DNA of 64,000 bases from Hydra vulgaris (taxonomy: Eukaryota; Cnidaria; Hydrozoa; Anthoathecata; Hydridae), in contig NC_088921.1 in NCBI RefSeq assembly GCF_038396675.1, positions 14,509,501-14,573,500 on the forward strand, read 5' to 3'. The notes under the pieces are model-generated. The model had not been told where the DNA came from. It searched no databases and saw nothing but the letters and a program-made list of their open reading frames with translations. Below, piece after piece: positions 25,049 to 37,240 of this stretch. A program made the translations under genes and the position numbers. Position 1 is the stretch's first letter, and each line of letters opens with the position of its first letter.

Positions 25049-25049
<1 letters not shown>
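24158..25049. other. no recognised gene
   Basis: AT-rich. A direct duplication of TATTAGTGAATTAATTA occurs near 24426-24463. CATGGCAT and ATGCCATG form a small inverted pair near 24585-24612. Nothing coding is seen. Confidence 0.4.

Positions 25050-25132
<83 letters not shown>
25050..25132. repeat. (TA)n microsatellite
   Basis: Pure TA repeat. Confidence 0.95.
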
Positions 25133-25136
<4 letters not shown>

Positions 25137-25662
25137 ATATAAATCTTCTTGCTACTTTTTATTTTTATTATTATATAACTTCTACAACTAAATAGTCTTC
25201 GTAAAGTTCCCCACAAATAAAAAAATAATTTTTTGGTTTGAATAAGTATATAAAAGCGATATATAATTGCATTTATGTTGTATATTTAGTATACACACAT
25301 TAAACATTGACTGAGTGTTTTGGCTGAAACTTTGTTTTGCAAAGTATGCAAAGCATGGGGATTCCCATGGTTTGGAAGCTATGCAAAGCATGACAATCTC
25401 CATGCTTTCTTTAGAAATAAGAAGTGAATTGCTGCTCCTTTTTGTTAATTATATAAACATAATGTAATGAGCTTATCTTTGCAAATGAAGCTACATGTTG
25501 AATGATGATGCGTAACTTCATTAAAACTGTCAGTCGGTAATCTTCAACCAAGGTTGAATAATGATTCTTTAATTACTTTTTTTTTTTAAACTTTACTTTT
25601 TTTTTAAATATTGGCTTTAAGTTTAAACCAAAACAATAATGAACAAGGATTACTCTTTAAGA

Positions 25663-25922
25663 AGCCTTTTTAATGCTTGTAATGAAATGGTCTTTTTAAT
25701 ACTTGTAACAAAATAGCCTTTTTAATGCTTGTAATGAAATAGCCTTTTTAATGCTTGTAATGAAATGGTCTTTTTAATACTTGTAACAAAATAGCCTTTT
25801 TAATGCTTGTAATGAAATAGCCTTTTTAATGCTTGTAATGAAATGGTCTTTTTAATACTTGTAACAAAATAGCCTTTTTAATGCTTGTAATGAAATAGCC
25901 TTTTTAATGCTTGTAATGAAAT
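25663..25922 (+). repeat. 26-bp minisatellite with higher-order order ABA
   Basis: Exactly ten 26-bp units fill 260 bp. Type A starts AGCCTTTTTAATGCTTGTAA; type B starts GGTCTTTTTAATACTTGTAA and differs at six positions. The order is A B A A B A A B A A, so the repeat grew as a 78-bp three-unit block. Copies within each type are identical by eye, which points to recent expansion. Confidence 0.95.
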
Positions 25923-28769
25923 GATTGTAATCGAAATGGAAACAAGTATGATACCCAATTTTTATTATCTTTTTGCTACCATTATCATTATATGATCTGT
26001 TGTTGATTTCAAAACATCTAAAGCTTTTTTAATTTTTTAGATAATTTTGAATTATATAATTTGTGTTGTCTTTTAATAAATTAAAATTAAATACATTATA
26101 CAAATTAAATTAATTATACATACACTATATATTAATATACATTATAAATTAATTAAATACAAGCTAAATACATAATGATTACATTAACATTATTTTTATT
26201 ATACTTAATTTTTTAAATTTTAAACTGAAACTAGTTTTAAGAAATAAATTTTTTTTATCCAATTACGTGCCACAAAATTTAATTGATAAAAGCTGTTCAG
26301 ATAAATGAATAGGGTTCTGAGTTTTCAAAAAAAAAAAGGACCAGATATAATACTGATTTAGGAAAAACATGTGATGGAGTGATGATACATCTACTGATTT
26401 ATCTATGCCCCAACCCAAACCCTGTGTAACGGCACTCTCTTGCATGTTATTTCTAAATCAATCAATATAGCAGCTCTTGCATATTTTTTGGAAATCAGTA
26501 TGATGTCGGTTTTTCTCTAAAAGCCTCTCTGCGCTTTTTTTCTCTCAAAGCCTCAATTTGAGCCATATTATCTTTTGTTTACCTTCATATGGTTGCCACA
26601 TTTAATAACTACAATTTTAAGCTAATTTACCAACTGGAGTTGGGAGTATATTAAATATAGGATTATCTTTACATTTATATTTATAGGTTTATCTATATCT
26701 TTTATATAAAACACTTATTTAAAAATGTTATGAATTAATAAGTACTGGAATTAGGGCATCCAAACTGCTGTATTGTTGTCAAAATCCTTCTGAATATGCC
26801 ACTGACCATGCAATGCAAAATTAAAAACTTGATTACATAAATGGTATTTTATACAATTAATTAAATATAATTAAATATCTTTTATATATTAAATGCCATT
26901 AAATACCAGCTTACAAGTTAACTTAAAAGTTATACTTTTGGTTTAAAACAAGATAAAAATCTTCACAATAAAAGTTTGGTTACATAAGTGCAGGTTTTGT
27001 GTGGGGTGTTGTAATTGTATTTGATTAGATCTGTGAAGAAATTTTTCTTTTAAAGTAACAAGTAATTTATTACAAGTAAATTTTAACAAGTAAAGTATAA
27101 CAAGCATATTTGAACTGCTATTTATAAAGAATTGATAAAAAACTAACCTTTTTGCTTTTTTAAGAAACTTTTTCTTCGTCATTTTTTGTTGTAAAATTAA
27201 CTTCACATTAAGTCATTAACACATGAATTCATGAAAATTCATCTCCCATGACATAACATAAAGTCATGCCAGGACAAATATTAAAATTTTCAATGTATCG
27301 TAACATATACATATAATAATGATAAGAAGTTGATCAACTTCCCATGAAAACAAGTTGTTGTTACCAAGCCCTAAATTAATACATATATTATAGATTTGAA
27401 AACCACTAAAGTCGTCAAAAAATATTAATATATAATTCTATTAGAAGTAGAATGACAGTTGTTTGAAATTGAGTTTTTAATAATAAGTTAATATACAGCT
27501 GCCCATAAAATAAGGCATTCAATAATTCTGACCTAATAGTGTGACGTTGGCAAAAAAATAACAACTCAAACACAGTACAAGAGAAATAGAACAGAATAGT
27601 CTGCAGTAGTCACATACTAAAGACATTACACATTACGAATTGACTGGGACAGTTGCAGAACTCCAAAATTGATACTAAAAAGTTCGACCAAAAGGTTTGT
27701 GAGGCACTTAAAATTCATTACCATGCAATGCCCTTCAATAAAATAGTAGCAATCTAGACGAGGAACCATATGTGCCAACAAAAAATTGGATACCAATGTT
27801 TGTGTATTTATGTCAGAGAAAAATGAAAACATTCCAGCAACGTAAAATGGAACTGGCTGAATGAAGAGACTAAAACTGTAACAAAAAATTGTAACAATAT
27901 TACTTTCTATTTAAACTAATTGCCACAAGATATATATTTTAAATATTAAAAAATGTAGTGTATTAGTAATATAAGTATTGAATTAGTAGTAAACAAATTA
28001 TGTAATAATGTAACTATTGTATTTAAATAAATAGTTTTTATTTAAAAAAGTAGTTTGTGCATTATTAAATAAAACTACAACTATAACCAATTCCAAATTA
28101 ATCAGCTAGAGCATGTAGAAATGTTAAATGTTTCTTTGCAAACTGTTTTAATATATGGTATCACAATGTTTTATCTTGTTTCTGAAAAGGTATGGATATG
28201 AGCGGGGTAACGTTACAGAGTATTAATATAAAATTAACAATAAATTATAATATTCTGGATTTAAGCAGTCATTGAAGCTTTTTTGCTCTTAAACATACTT
28301 TGTTGTCTATCAACTCCAAACATATGCTTGCAGCTTTATTTGCTGTTTATTACAAAAAAAAGTAACTCCAAAAAACAAAAGCATCAAACAATAACAAAAA
28401 CCATTACAATTTTGAAAAGTTAAAAAAAATAAAAACCATTATAATGGTTTCAGGGAGTAAAACCATAAATAATAAAAAACAAGTAATTTTTGTTTTTTGG
28501 TCCCTTATCTACTAATAAAATACTTAAATTTTATTAAAATACAAAAAGTATTTTATGAAAAAACACAACACAACTGATGAACTCTTCTCCTTAAAATGCT
28601 GTTAAGTTTTAAGTTTTAATTTTATGTATTTTTAACACTATTTTTACAATATTATAATATAATTTTCAATTGTTGCTTTTCTTAAACAAATTAGTACAAT
28701 CAGTAAAGTATAACAAGTAAAGTATAAAAAGTAAATTTAACAAGTAAAGTTATACAGTTTTTTTATTTT
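25923..28769. other. long stretch with no recognised gene
   Basis: AT-rich. Small frames occur on the minus strand (26943-27206, 27626-27832) but show no recognisable domain. TAAAGTATAACAAGTAAA-like segments recur near 27085 and 28700. No element was identified. Confidence 0.4.
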
Positions 28770-29220
28770 TATTTATTTAGATTTACTCCCAACAAGGTTA
28801 CAAGCAAACCACTATTAAGTTGGGAGTTACTAGAAAACAAATAATATTGTAAAAAATGTAGGTTGCATGAGTCAGGAAAACATGATGGGAGAGAGTTCCA
28901 AAAGAGTTGAAGTGCAGAAAGAAAAGTTAGACAAATAAAAATTTGCAGAGCATGTAGGGACATTTACAGTATAAGGATGAGACTTTGCTGAATGATGAGT
29001 CAAGCAAGAAAGAGTTTTAATTGATGGAACTAGAGTTGATACCTCTTTTGAGCAGCAACCAAAATATTATTTATGGGAGAGAGAAAAAGACGAAACTTTA
29101 TGTCAAGGGGAGAGAGCCTCAAGCTTGACAGATAAAGCAGGTCAAACTACATTTACAATGCATTTTAGGACCTAGTCTAGAAGAGAAAGAGCATCATTGT
29201 GATACCATATAACATCAAAT
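28770..29220 (-). mobile_element. LINE 3' end (CR1/jockey-like), decayed
   Basis: Minus-strand frames give the C-terminal tail of a LINE reverse transcriptase: HNDALSLLD, then SNFLSALQLFWNSLPSCFP (about 28930-28870). NSLP followed by a short tail is usual for CR1/jockey reverse transcriptases. The 3' UTR ends with a stem-loop and an A-rich tail near 28770. The RT core is missing (5' truncation near 29220). It is the same lineage as the copies at 41.2-42.9 kb. Confidence 0.75.
28785..28827 (-). other. LINE 3' stem-loop, copy 1
   Basis: ACTCCCAAC (28785-28793) and GTTGGGAGT (28819-28827) form a 9-bp stem with a 25-nt loop at the 3' end of the LINE. The copy at 42015-42054 has ACTTCCAAC/GTTGGAAGT at the same place, so one pair changed on both sides. 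Confidence 0.75.
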
Positions 29221-29524
29221 TAGAGTGCCTTCCTCAAATTTTTAGATCAATGCTGTAATACGATCCTTAATTAGCATGAAATTCTCTATCGAAATTAATC
29301 ATAAAATGATTGGGGTAGGCATCTGAAACAGTGCCTAAAGTTTAACAAGTAAATTAAAACAAATAACTAAAATATAATTTATCAGTTTTAATAAATTACG
29401 AACGCATAAAACATAAACTTAAACTTTTTTTTATATTCATTAAGGATTATTAAATCCATTAAACAGATTTCCAACATCCATTTTCATAAAAATACCTGCC
29501 GGTTTTATAGAACGACTGGTTTCT

Positions 29525-29640
29525 AAGGGGTCGTCCATAAAGTACGTACGCTCATTGGGGGGAGGAGGAAGGTCTTCAAAAAGCGTACGAAAGCGTATGG
29601 GAGGGGGGGGGAGGGTTCAATCTAAAAGTACGTACTTCGA
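29525..29640. repeat. G-rich dispersed repeat, copy 3
   Basis: GGGGTCGTCCATAAAGTACG leads into runs of G, two GCGTACGAAAGCGTATGGG-like parts and AAAGTACGTACTTCG. The lead resembles that of copy 1. Runs of G give a possible G-quadruplex. Confidence 0.6.
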
Positions 29641-29760
29641 TTTTTAAATTTATCACAATTAACCAGCTAATCAATAGAAAAGTTATATTCTGACAAAAGA
29701 TTCTAGTTTGCCAACATAAAAAGATGTGTGGTATATGGAGTAGTGGGTATAGTTTTCCTC

Positions 29761-30400
29761 CATGCACACACATGTATGGGCGCCCTCAGAATTTTTTGAT
29801 GTTCCAGATAGAACACTTTTACACATCGTGCAAACTCCTAACTTAAGTTTGTTTATACCTATGCCAAATGAGGAGGCCTTGCAAAATATCGGGATGGCGG
29901 AGGTCTGTGAACAAAAGCCCTAAAACGCTTACCCTCCCCGCCCATACGTGAGGGCACTAACGTAGTAAAATTTTCAACTTTACCATCTAAAACCAAATTT
30001 AAATTTATTGACAGATTTTAATTTTTGTAGAAAAATATTGTAAATTACAAAAGTTATGACCATGCAAATTTTCCGATCCCCATAATGAGAGGGGTGTAAA
30101 TTTTGCATGGTCATAACTTTTTTGTAATTTACAATATTTTTCTACAAAAATTAAAATCTGTCGATAAATTTAAATTTAATTTTAAATGGTAAAGTTAAAA
30201 GTTTTGCTACATATTTCCCTCACGTTTGGGCTGGAAAGGGGGAGGCAAACGTTTTAGGGCTTTTTGTTTCCATGCCTCCGTCATCCTAATTTTTTGCAAG
30301 GCCACCTCATTTGGCATATAAACAAACTTATGTTTGCCCGATGTGTGAAAGTGTTCTATCTGGAACATCAAAAAATCCTGCGGGGGCCCATGCACACATG
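29761..30400. mobile_element. 640-bp foldback element
   Basis: About 310 bp (29761-30072) recurs as its reverse complement at 30097-30400 with few differences: GATGTTCCAGATAGAACACT at the left matches AGTGTTCTATCTGGAACATC at the right, and TTATGACCATGCAAA matches the inner right arm. The central ~24 nt carry CCCC and GGGG, which extend the stem. The whole unit would fold into one long hairpin. It has no coding frame. G-rich repeats lie on both sides. Confidence 0.9.
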
Positions 30401-30872
30401 CCACCCCTTATATACTAGCCATGAATAAGACCAATTTTTTGAGTCGACAAAAAACCGGTTTTAGCAGGGCCGTGGTTGATGGGTCGGAGCCCCCCCCCCC
30501 CAAAAAAAAAAAAACAACAACAACGTGTCATTGGCGTCTCAAAATCTTCCAAATTTGACCGCTAGATTTTGCTAAAATAAAAAGTTTCTTAAAAAAGCAA
30601 AAGGGCTCAAAATTTGCTGTTGCCCCCTCCCCCTCCAATAGAGAGGTATAGTCTACCCTCGGCACTGGGTTTTACCCTTTGTTTTCAATATTACTGATCT
30701 CGCGTAAGACTCGTTTTTTACTTACTAAAGAGGGGTGCCTGAAAAAAACGTCCGCCTTAAGTATAGTTTATTTATATTTGATTCGTTATTAAAACAAAGA
30801 GTAAGGATATTAAGGACATCTCCGCGAATCGATCCTGGATCTCCGCGGCTAATTTCAACAGAAATTATCTCT

Positions 30873-31062
30873 CGGCCTAACAGACACTCCATAGTGATGC
30901 AGTTTAAATTTATTTAAATTACTATTTGCATATATACTTAAAGACATTTTTAAAATGCGCAAACAAAGGGCTTTGGGGTCGTATAAAGTATCTAAGCTTA
31001 GATAATTTTAATAGTAATTTAAATAAATTTAAACTGCATTACTATGAAGCGTCTGTTTGGCC
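30873..31062. repeat. 54-bp-arm inverted repeat
   Basis: CGGCCTAACAGACACTCCAT near 30873 and its near-complement ending in CGTCTGTTTGGCCG near 31062 extend inward through AGTTTAAATTTATTTAAATT for about 54 bp each, with about 82 bp between. It is probably a small foldback element. Confidence 0.8.
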
Positions 31063-31119
31063 GATATGGTACCTTATAAAGTACCCTCCGCCTTTTATTA
31101 TTTGAATAAACTTTTTTAT

Positions 31120-31245
31120 TGAGAAAAAAAAGTTGAGGGGGGGGGGGTATTTGAGAAACGTACGTACTTTTTAAGGGGGGGTGGGGACATAAAAGTACGC
31201 ATGGCAAAAGGGGGGAGGGGGAGGGTCAAATTTCTAATTGCGGAT
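31120..31245. repeat. G-rich dispersed repeat, copy 4
   Basis: It holds a run of 12 G, ACGTACGTACTTTTTAAGGG, AAAAGTACGCATGGC and GGGGGAGGGGGAGGGTCAAA. The ACGTACTTTTT and GGGTCAA parts match copy 3. Confidence 0.6.
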
Positions 31246-31617
31246 GTGAAGTAAACCAACTGAAAGTTACGTCATTGTCATTAGCTAGAACCCAGACCAG
31301 CCGGTACCGAAGCCACTGCGTAGTTTTAGGTTAGCGTTCCATTAGATGACTCAAAACGCGAAATGTGAAACAAAAAAACACAGACCTAGAAAGTTTTTAT
31401 ATGCTAATACGTATGCGTTTAAAATGGAAACTTTATTTTGGAATCATCGCGCCAAATATTTTTTAAAACGAGTTTCGCTGGCTTTTTTAACAGTTTACCA
31501 AAATTCGTTTTTTATAAGTTTTTGAATCATTCTTCAAATCAAAATGAGGAAGATAGTTCTTCTCAAAAGTTGGAAGATTCATTGGGTAATTTTTTCATAT
31601 AGCTACATCTTTTTATT

Positions 31618-31810
31618 TAAAGTTTAAATCAAGAAAATTTGAATGTGGATATATGTACTAGACTATTCACATATAATGGTTTTTAAAAACCATTACATGT
31701 GAACAGTCTGGTACATATATCCACATTCAAATTTTCTTGATTTAAACTTTAAGGATTCATTAATGCTGTTTGTTATAAAATTTTATAACAAACAGCATTA
31801 CTGAATCCTT
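31618..31810. repeat. two adjacent long palindromes
   Basis: About 67 bp on each side of 31684/31685 are inverted copies with almost no loop (centre GGTTTTTAAAAACC). Directly after, AAGGATTCATTAATGCTGTT and AACAGCATTACTGAATCCTT form a second palindrome centred near 31782. They lie in the 5' part of the P-like element, and a diverged palindromic region is in the same place in copy B (43740-43900). Confidence 0.85.
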
Positions 31811-33563
31811 AATTGTTTTTCAGTGATGGAATATTATAAGAAGATAATGCAAGATTATTTTATGTTTTATACAATTAAGTAATTGTTGCTTTGCCTATTT
31901 CTAAATAGATTCACATCCAATCACTGCTGCAGTTTCAAACCAGCCTTCAGATTTAGAAATTAAGCACATTTTATCTACATAGCAGATGTTTGCGCAAAAA
32001 TTAAAGAACATGAAATTTTGCACACAGTGCATTATGTTGTAGCTTTCAAAAAAGTAATGGAAAAAAATATTGAAGGTTTGAATTACTTTTAATGCCTAAT
32101 TTATTACTAGAATTACTTTTTTATTTAAATATAAGATAAATAAATGTATTTTAAATCTGTTTTGATGTTAAATTATTTTCAATTTTAAAAAATCATCAAA
32201 CAATAGCCTTTATTATTAGTTTAATTGCTTAAACAATTAGCATATTAACTTACTGGTTACAAAGTTAATATGTTAATAGTAGAGCTAAGTAGAGCGAGTT
32301 TTCATTTGCACTGACGTATTTATATTAAAAACCTTAAAAGTAAACAATTATGATTAAGTTTTATATTTCAATTTGATTTATTTAATGAAGATGTAATGAA
32401 GAAAAATCACAAGGTGTATTTTGAGCATAATGATTATCCCTACTCAGGAATACCCTTCATTTTTTCGTAATCCAGTATTCTTGACTGCCTAAGTCTAAGT
32501 ACAGAGAGAAAAAAAATCAAGAAGCTGTAAGTGTAATTTCTTAGGCAATAAAACTGAGGTTGTTACAGTGATACTGCTCTAATTTTTTTGCAGTTAGTAA
32601 TATTAATACACAAATTTTTATATACTCATATTTTAAAACTATTTGGCCATTGTTATATGTATACATATATACACTTTTTTTTATAATAAGAAACCAAGCA
32701 AACGTGTTAGTAATAAAAAGTTTCTTATTTTAAGGGTACTTTTTTTAAAATCTAGTAGTAAAAGTTTCTTAAATTTCTGAAGTTTTTATTTGTAATCGAA
32801 TGGAATTTTATTAGATTGAATGTGCAAATTAAATACTCATTCAAACTGTTGTTCTCCATTGTAGATAATACTAACTTAAGGAAATTGAGTAACTATGAGG
32901 AAATATTCAAGGAACTCTTAAATAAGTTTCTTATTGAAAAGTAACTCAGTATTAAAACTTCCTTAACATTTTGAGGCTCATAGTACTAGTTTCTTATAAA
33001 CTGGTTTCTTATTAAGAAATATTTTTTGACCACCACCATCTTTAGCATATTTACTTGTTTATATTTTATAATATATAAAGGTTTTTTCCTTTTTATTTGA
33101 TTCCAAAGTAAATCTTGAAATGTAAAACAAAAATATTTTATATACTTTTTTCTTTTTCGTTTTTAGATTTGGATATAATAAAAAAAGAAGTTGGTTATGA
33201 TGATAAATGTTTATATTTATAAAAATAATATCTTTATTTATAACATATTTTATTTGTTGTAAAATATCTGTTAAATTATATAATTGTTTTTAGAAAAAAA
33301 AGAACTGAAACTGGGTAAAAATTTAATATCTTTAATTGTTCTTTTTGTTATTTTTGCAAATGTGTCTTAGATCAAATTTTAATTATATCTTTTAGTGGAG
33401 TTGGAAGAAAGAATTAAACTATGTAATGTTATATTTTTTAAATTTTATTTATCAATACTTGAACAATGCTGTCTAAGAAATTCAATAACCAGACAAACCT
33501 AACAATTATTTTTTATTGTATGAAATTAATGCCAAATCAAAAATGCTGATTCGTAGGGCCCTA

Positions 33564-33849
<286 letters not shown>

Positions 33850-33942
33850 AGATAGATATAGAAAACTCCTCATTTATGTTTGCTTTTTGATAATTTAGTG
33901 AAAGAAAGACAAGATTTAGGTATTTGTTGTTATAACACGGTT

Positions 33943-34092
33943 GCCACTCATTCTTGAATATCTGTTAAAGGCATGAATCCCAGGGAACTTGGAACAATTA
34001 GGGATTTGGAGAGACTGGAAATATTATGGAAATAGCCAGGGAAAACGTTCTTTATTCAGGGAAATATTATAATATTGTAGTGGCAACCCTGT
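33943..34092. mobile_element. diverged hAT-type MITE
   Basis: The right end GTGGCAACCCTG is a hAT-type terminus and the left end GGTTGCCAC is its degraded partner. The inside has GGGAACTTGG, CAGGGAAAAC and CAGGGAAATATT, similar to the MITE at 16596-16949. No clear target duplication is seen. Confidence 0.55.
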
Positions 34093-34618
34093 ATAAGTTT
34101 CTTAAATTAAAATAAATTAAACCCTATCTGTTAAATATTGTTTACTGTCATAATATTTCTATAAATTTTTAGAGGATAAGATCATGGAATTGGGTAATTA
34201 TTTTGTATTGCATTTTTTATTGAATTTTATCTTTGATTTTTATATATTTATTAAAGCCCTTTAAAAGTGACATGTTTTAGGTTATTTATTTAATTGTTTA
34301 CAACTTTTTTTTAGAGAAACAAGCCTCCCTTTTGGGTATTGTATTATGCAGAAGTTTACCAATTGAGTTTAGATTGTGTATCTTTATTAAAATTTGCTAA
34401 ATGAAGTTTCCTCATTTTTCAAAGACATTAAATTATAATTAATGTACTTTTGAAAAAAATATGTAACATTACTTACTTTTTCTTTGATTGTTATAGTTAA
34501 TCGAAAAGATAATAAAGACGTTCAAGGTAAGTATAATACAATTTTGATTGACTTTAACGGTTTAAGGGCAATTATAGATAAGGTCAGAGCTTAATTTATT
34601 TTTATCTGAATTATTCAG

Positions 34619-37237
34619 GTGACAAAGAACCATGCCCCTCCTCCTCCTCCTATCAAACAATTCAACAACTTACTTAAGTTTACCAAAAGATCCAGATTAC
34701 CAAAAGATCCAGAAGATCGTAGAAAGTGGCTATCTGCTATTCCAAGAAGCAACATTCCTGATAGCAAATACACTGTTGTATGTTCTGAACATTGGCCTAT
34801 AAATTTCAAAAAAATAAATGTTTATGGTAAGGAAAGACCCTCTACTCCACCTTCTATTTTTAATTGTGTTAAGTCCAGCCTTGTACCAACTGCACCTCCA
34901 AAGTCAAGAATTACAACTTCATCAACTTCTGGTGCAAGAAGTGTACAAGCTGATCAACTTGAAACTTTTAAAGCGATGGACTCTTTGAATTCCAATGATG
35001 CGATTATTCATTACCAAAAAAAAATCCCGAAAGATTTATTAAAGTGTATAGTTGTCTACAAATGTGATGAAAAAATTTGTTTTCAATCAACTGAATTTTA
35101 CTGTGGTTTACCAAAGTAAGATAAGCTTTCTTTAAATTATTATAAATTTAAAAAAAAAAATTTAATTAATTTTTACTGATTTTCTTATTTGATTTTTTAT
35201 AGGTTCATACTAAATCTTTCTTCTAAATTAAAATATGAGACGTATCATTGTGGATGCTTATGCTATGTAACAAGTTTGTCAAAAAATCATGTAACTATTT
35301 TAGACAAATGGTCGAATTTGGCTGAAGCTATAAGATATTTGAATAATATTGAGTCATCGATAAAAAAACAAGTTATTGTAGAAAGTTTATCTTCTATGAG
35401 AGTCTTAAGTATTGGAGATACACTGTATTCTTCAAACACTATTGTTCGAGCATTTGAATATTTTTCTGTTTCAAGAGCACTTTATAAGCGAATTCGAAAT
35501 GATTATCAGCTTCCCAGTGTTTCTACTCTACAAAAATTGACATCAAAAGCTTCAAAATTAAACAATGATGAATTTATTTTGCATGTTTTTTGCAAACTTA
35601 CTAACCGACAACGACAGTGCATTTTAATAGTTGATGAAGTATATGTTAAAGCTTTATTAACTTATCACGGTGGAGAACTTTTTGGGAAATCTGTTAATCA
35701 ACCAGACAAACTAGCAAAAACAAAATTAGCTGTTATGATTAAATTTCTTTTTGGTGGACCCACTTTTATAGTATGCATGATTCCAGTATGTTGTCTTGAT
35801 TCAGATTTTCAGTATGAAGTAGTTGATTCTATACTTGGATCAATTTCAAATGCAAATGGAAGTTGTGTTGCGATTATATGCGACAATAATAAAGTCAATG
35901 TAAAGTTTTTCTCTCTCTTTGAAACTTTAGAAGAGAAACCATGGCTGACTAAAAATAACATTTTTTTACTTTACGATTATGTTCATATATGGAAAAACAT
36001 AAGAAATAATTGGATTACTGAAAAAACACAAGAAATTCAATTTAAGGATGATGATGATAATTTAATTGCAAGGTGGATTAATCTTAAGAAACTTTACAAC
36101 TTAGAAAGTAAGACACTTGTGACTCTTTCCCGTTTAAATACAGCTTCTATCTTTCCAAAACCTGTTGAGCGACAAAATGTTTCTTTGTGTTTGAGAGTTT
36201 TTTGTAATGAAACTCTTTCTGCCTTATCAACACATCCTAAAATAGACCAAACCAATGTTAAAGGAACTGTTGTATTTCTAAAAATGTTTATAGACGCATG
36301 GAAAATTATTAATGTTCACAAACTGGGTGATGATAAAAGGTTTAAGAGACCCATTGCGCTCTGTCATAAATTCGACTGATGATCTTCGTCTGCAACAGAT
36401 ACTTTCATTATCACAAATCTGTGAATATATGGATTGCCATAATGGAAAAAATAGAATTAAAACATTGACTGTTGAAACATCTAAAGCGATAGTCCATACC
36501 TTAAAAGGACTAGTTGAGTTAGCAAAATATTTGTTAAGTACATCACACGAATTTGTAAAACTTGGTGACTTTACATCTGACCCTATTGAAAAGACATTAA
36601 GTAAGTTACGTCAAGGTGCTGGTGGTGCTTATTTTATTTCGGTTCAACAAGTTTTAGAAAAAACTAAAATTGAGCACTCAAAACTACTTTTACAATATGA
36701 TTCAGACTTTCGTGAGCTTCATGTTGGTCATACTTGCATGAACTGTCAGAGGCAACTAACTCAAAAGGAAAGTGAAATATTTGATTCTTTGAAAATATTA
36801 GAGTCTAGTTTAACTGACTCTGTTAAAATGGCTTTAGTATACATTGCTGGTTACCTTCAATTTAAGATTGGTTATGAAGATCTTGACACTGATACATATT
36901 CATATTGTAATGAGTATGGTGCTTGTAATTCTTGTAATGAATATCTCTTGACTTAGATAGAGGTGGTTTAACAAAGCCAACTGACATTTTAAGTCAATTT
37001 ACTTTCTTTTGTTATATACTTTTTATTGCACTGGATATGACTTTGCCAGTTTGTTTGCATTCCTTATCATACTACTTTCAATCAATCAACAATTTTTTTT
37101 TTGGTTATTTTAAGAATAATAAGTGTATGAAAAGTTGTAAAATTTTGTCAAATATTTTTTTAAATAATTATTCAAAGCTAAACACTCCACGCTCTTACAA
37201 GGAGCCAGCTCAAAAAATTTTAAAACTGAGTGATTAA
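34619..37237 (+). pseudogene. P-element-type transposase with THAP-like domain (copy A)
   Basis: P-element transposases bind their ends through a THAP zinc domain and cut DNA with an RNase H-like core. The exon 34619-35115 carries a degenerate THAP domain: CPSSSS at its start, then after a frameshift RLPKDPEDRRKWLSAIPRSN and YTVVCSEHWP. The intron 35116-35202 (GT...AG) keeps phase into the catalytic exon, which has CILIVDEVYVKALLTYHGGE (first acidic residue), VAIICDNNKVNVKFF (second) and YVHIWKNIRNNW, matching the HLxKNxRN block. After a frameshift near 36340 come DPIEKTLSKLRQGAGGAYFI, CMNCQRQL and VYIAGYLQF. A further 1-nt shift near 36950 leads to LDLDRGGLTKPTDIL and a stop at 37237. Three frame breaks make it inactive, but the order is complete. 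Confidence 0.85.
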
Positions 37238-37240
37238 ATT

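Noticed and set aside
25663..25922. Possible CRISPR array
   Set aside because: The 26-bp units are directly adjacent without unique spacers; it is a minisatellite in a eukaryotic context. The same holds for 51590-51985.
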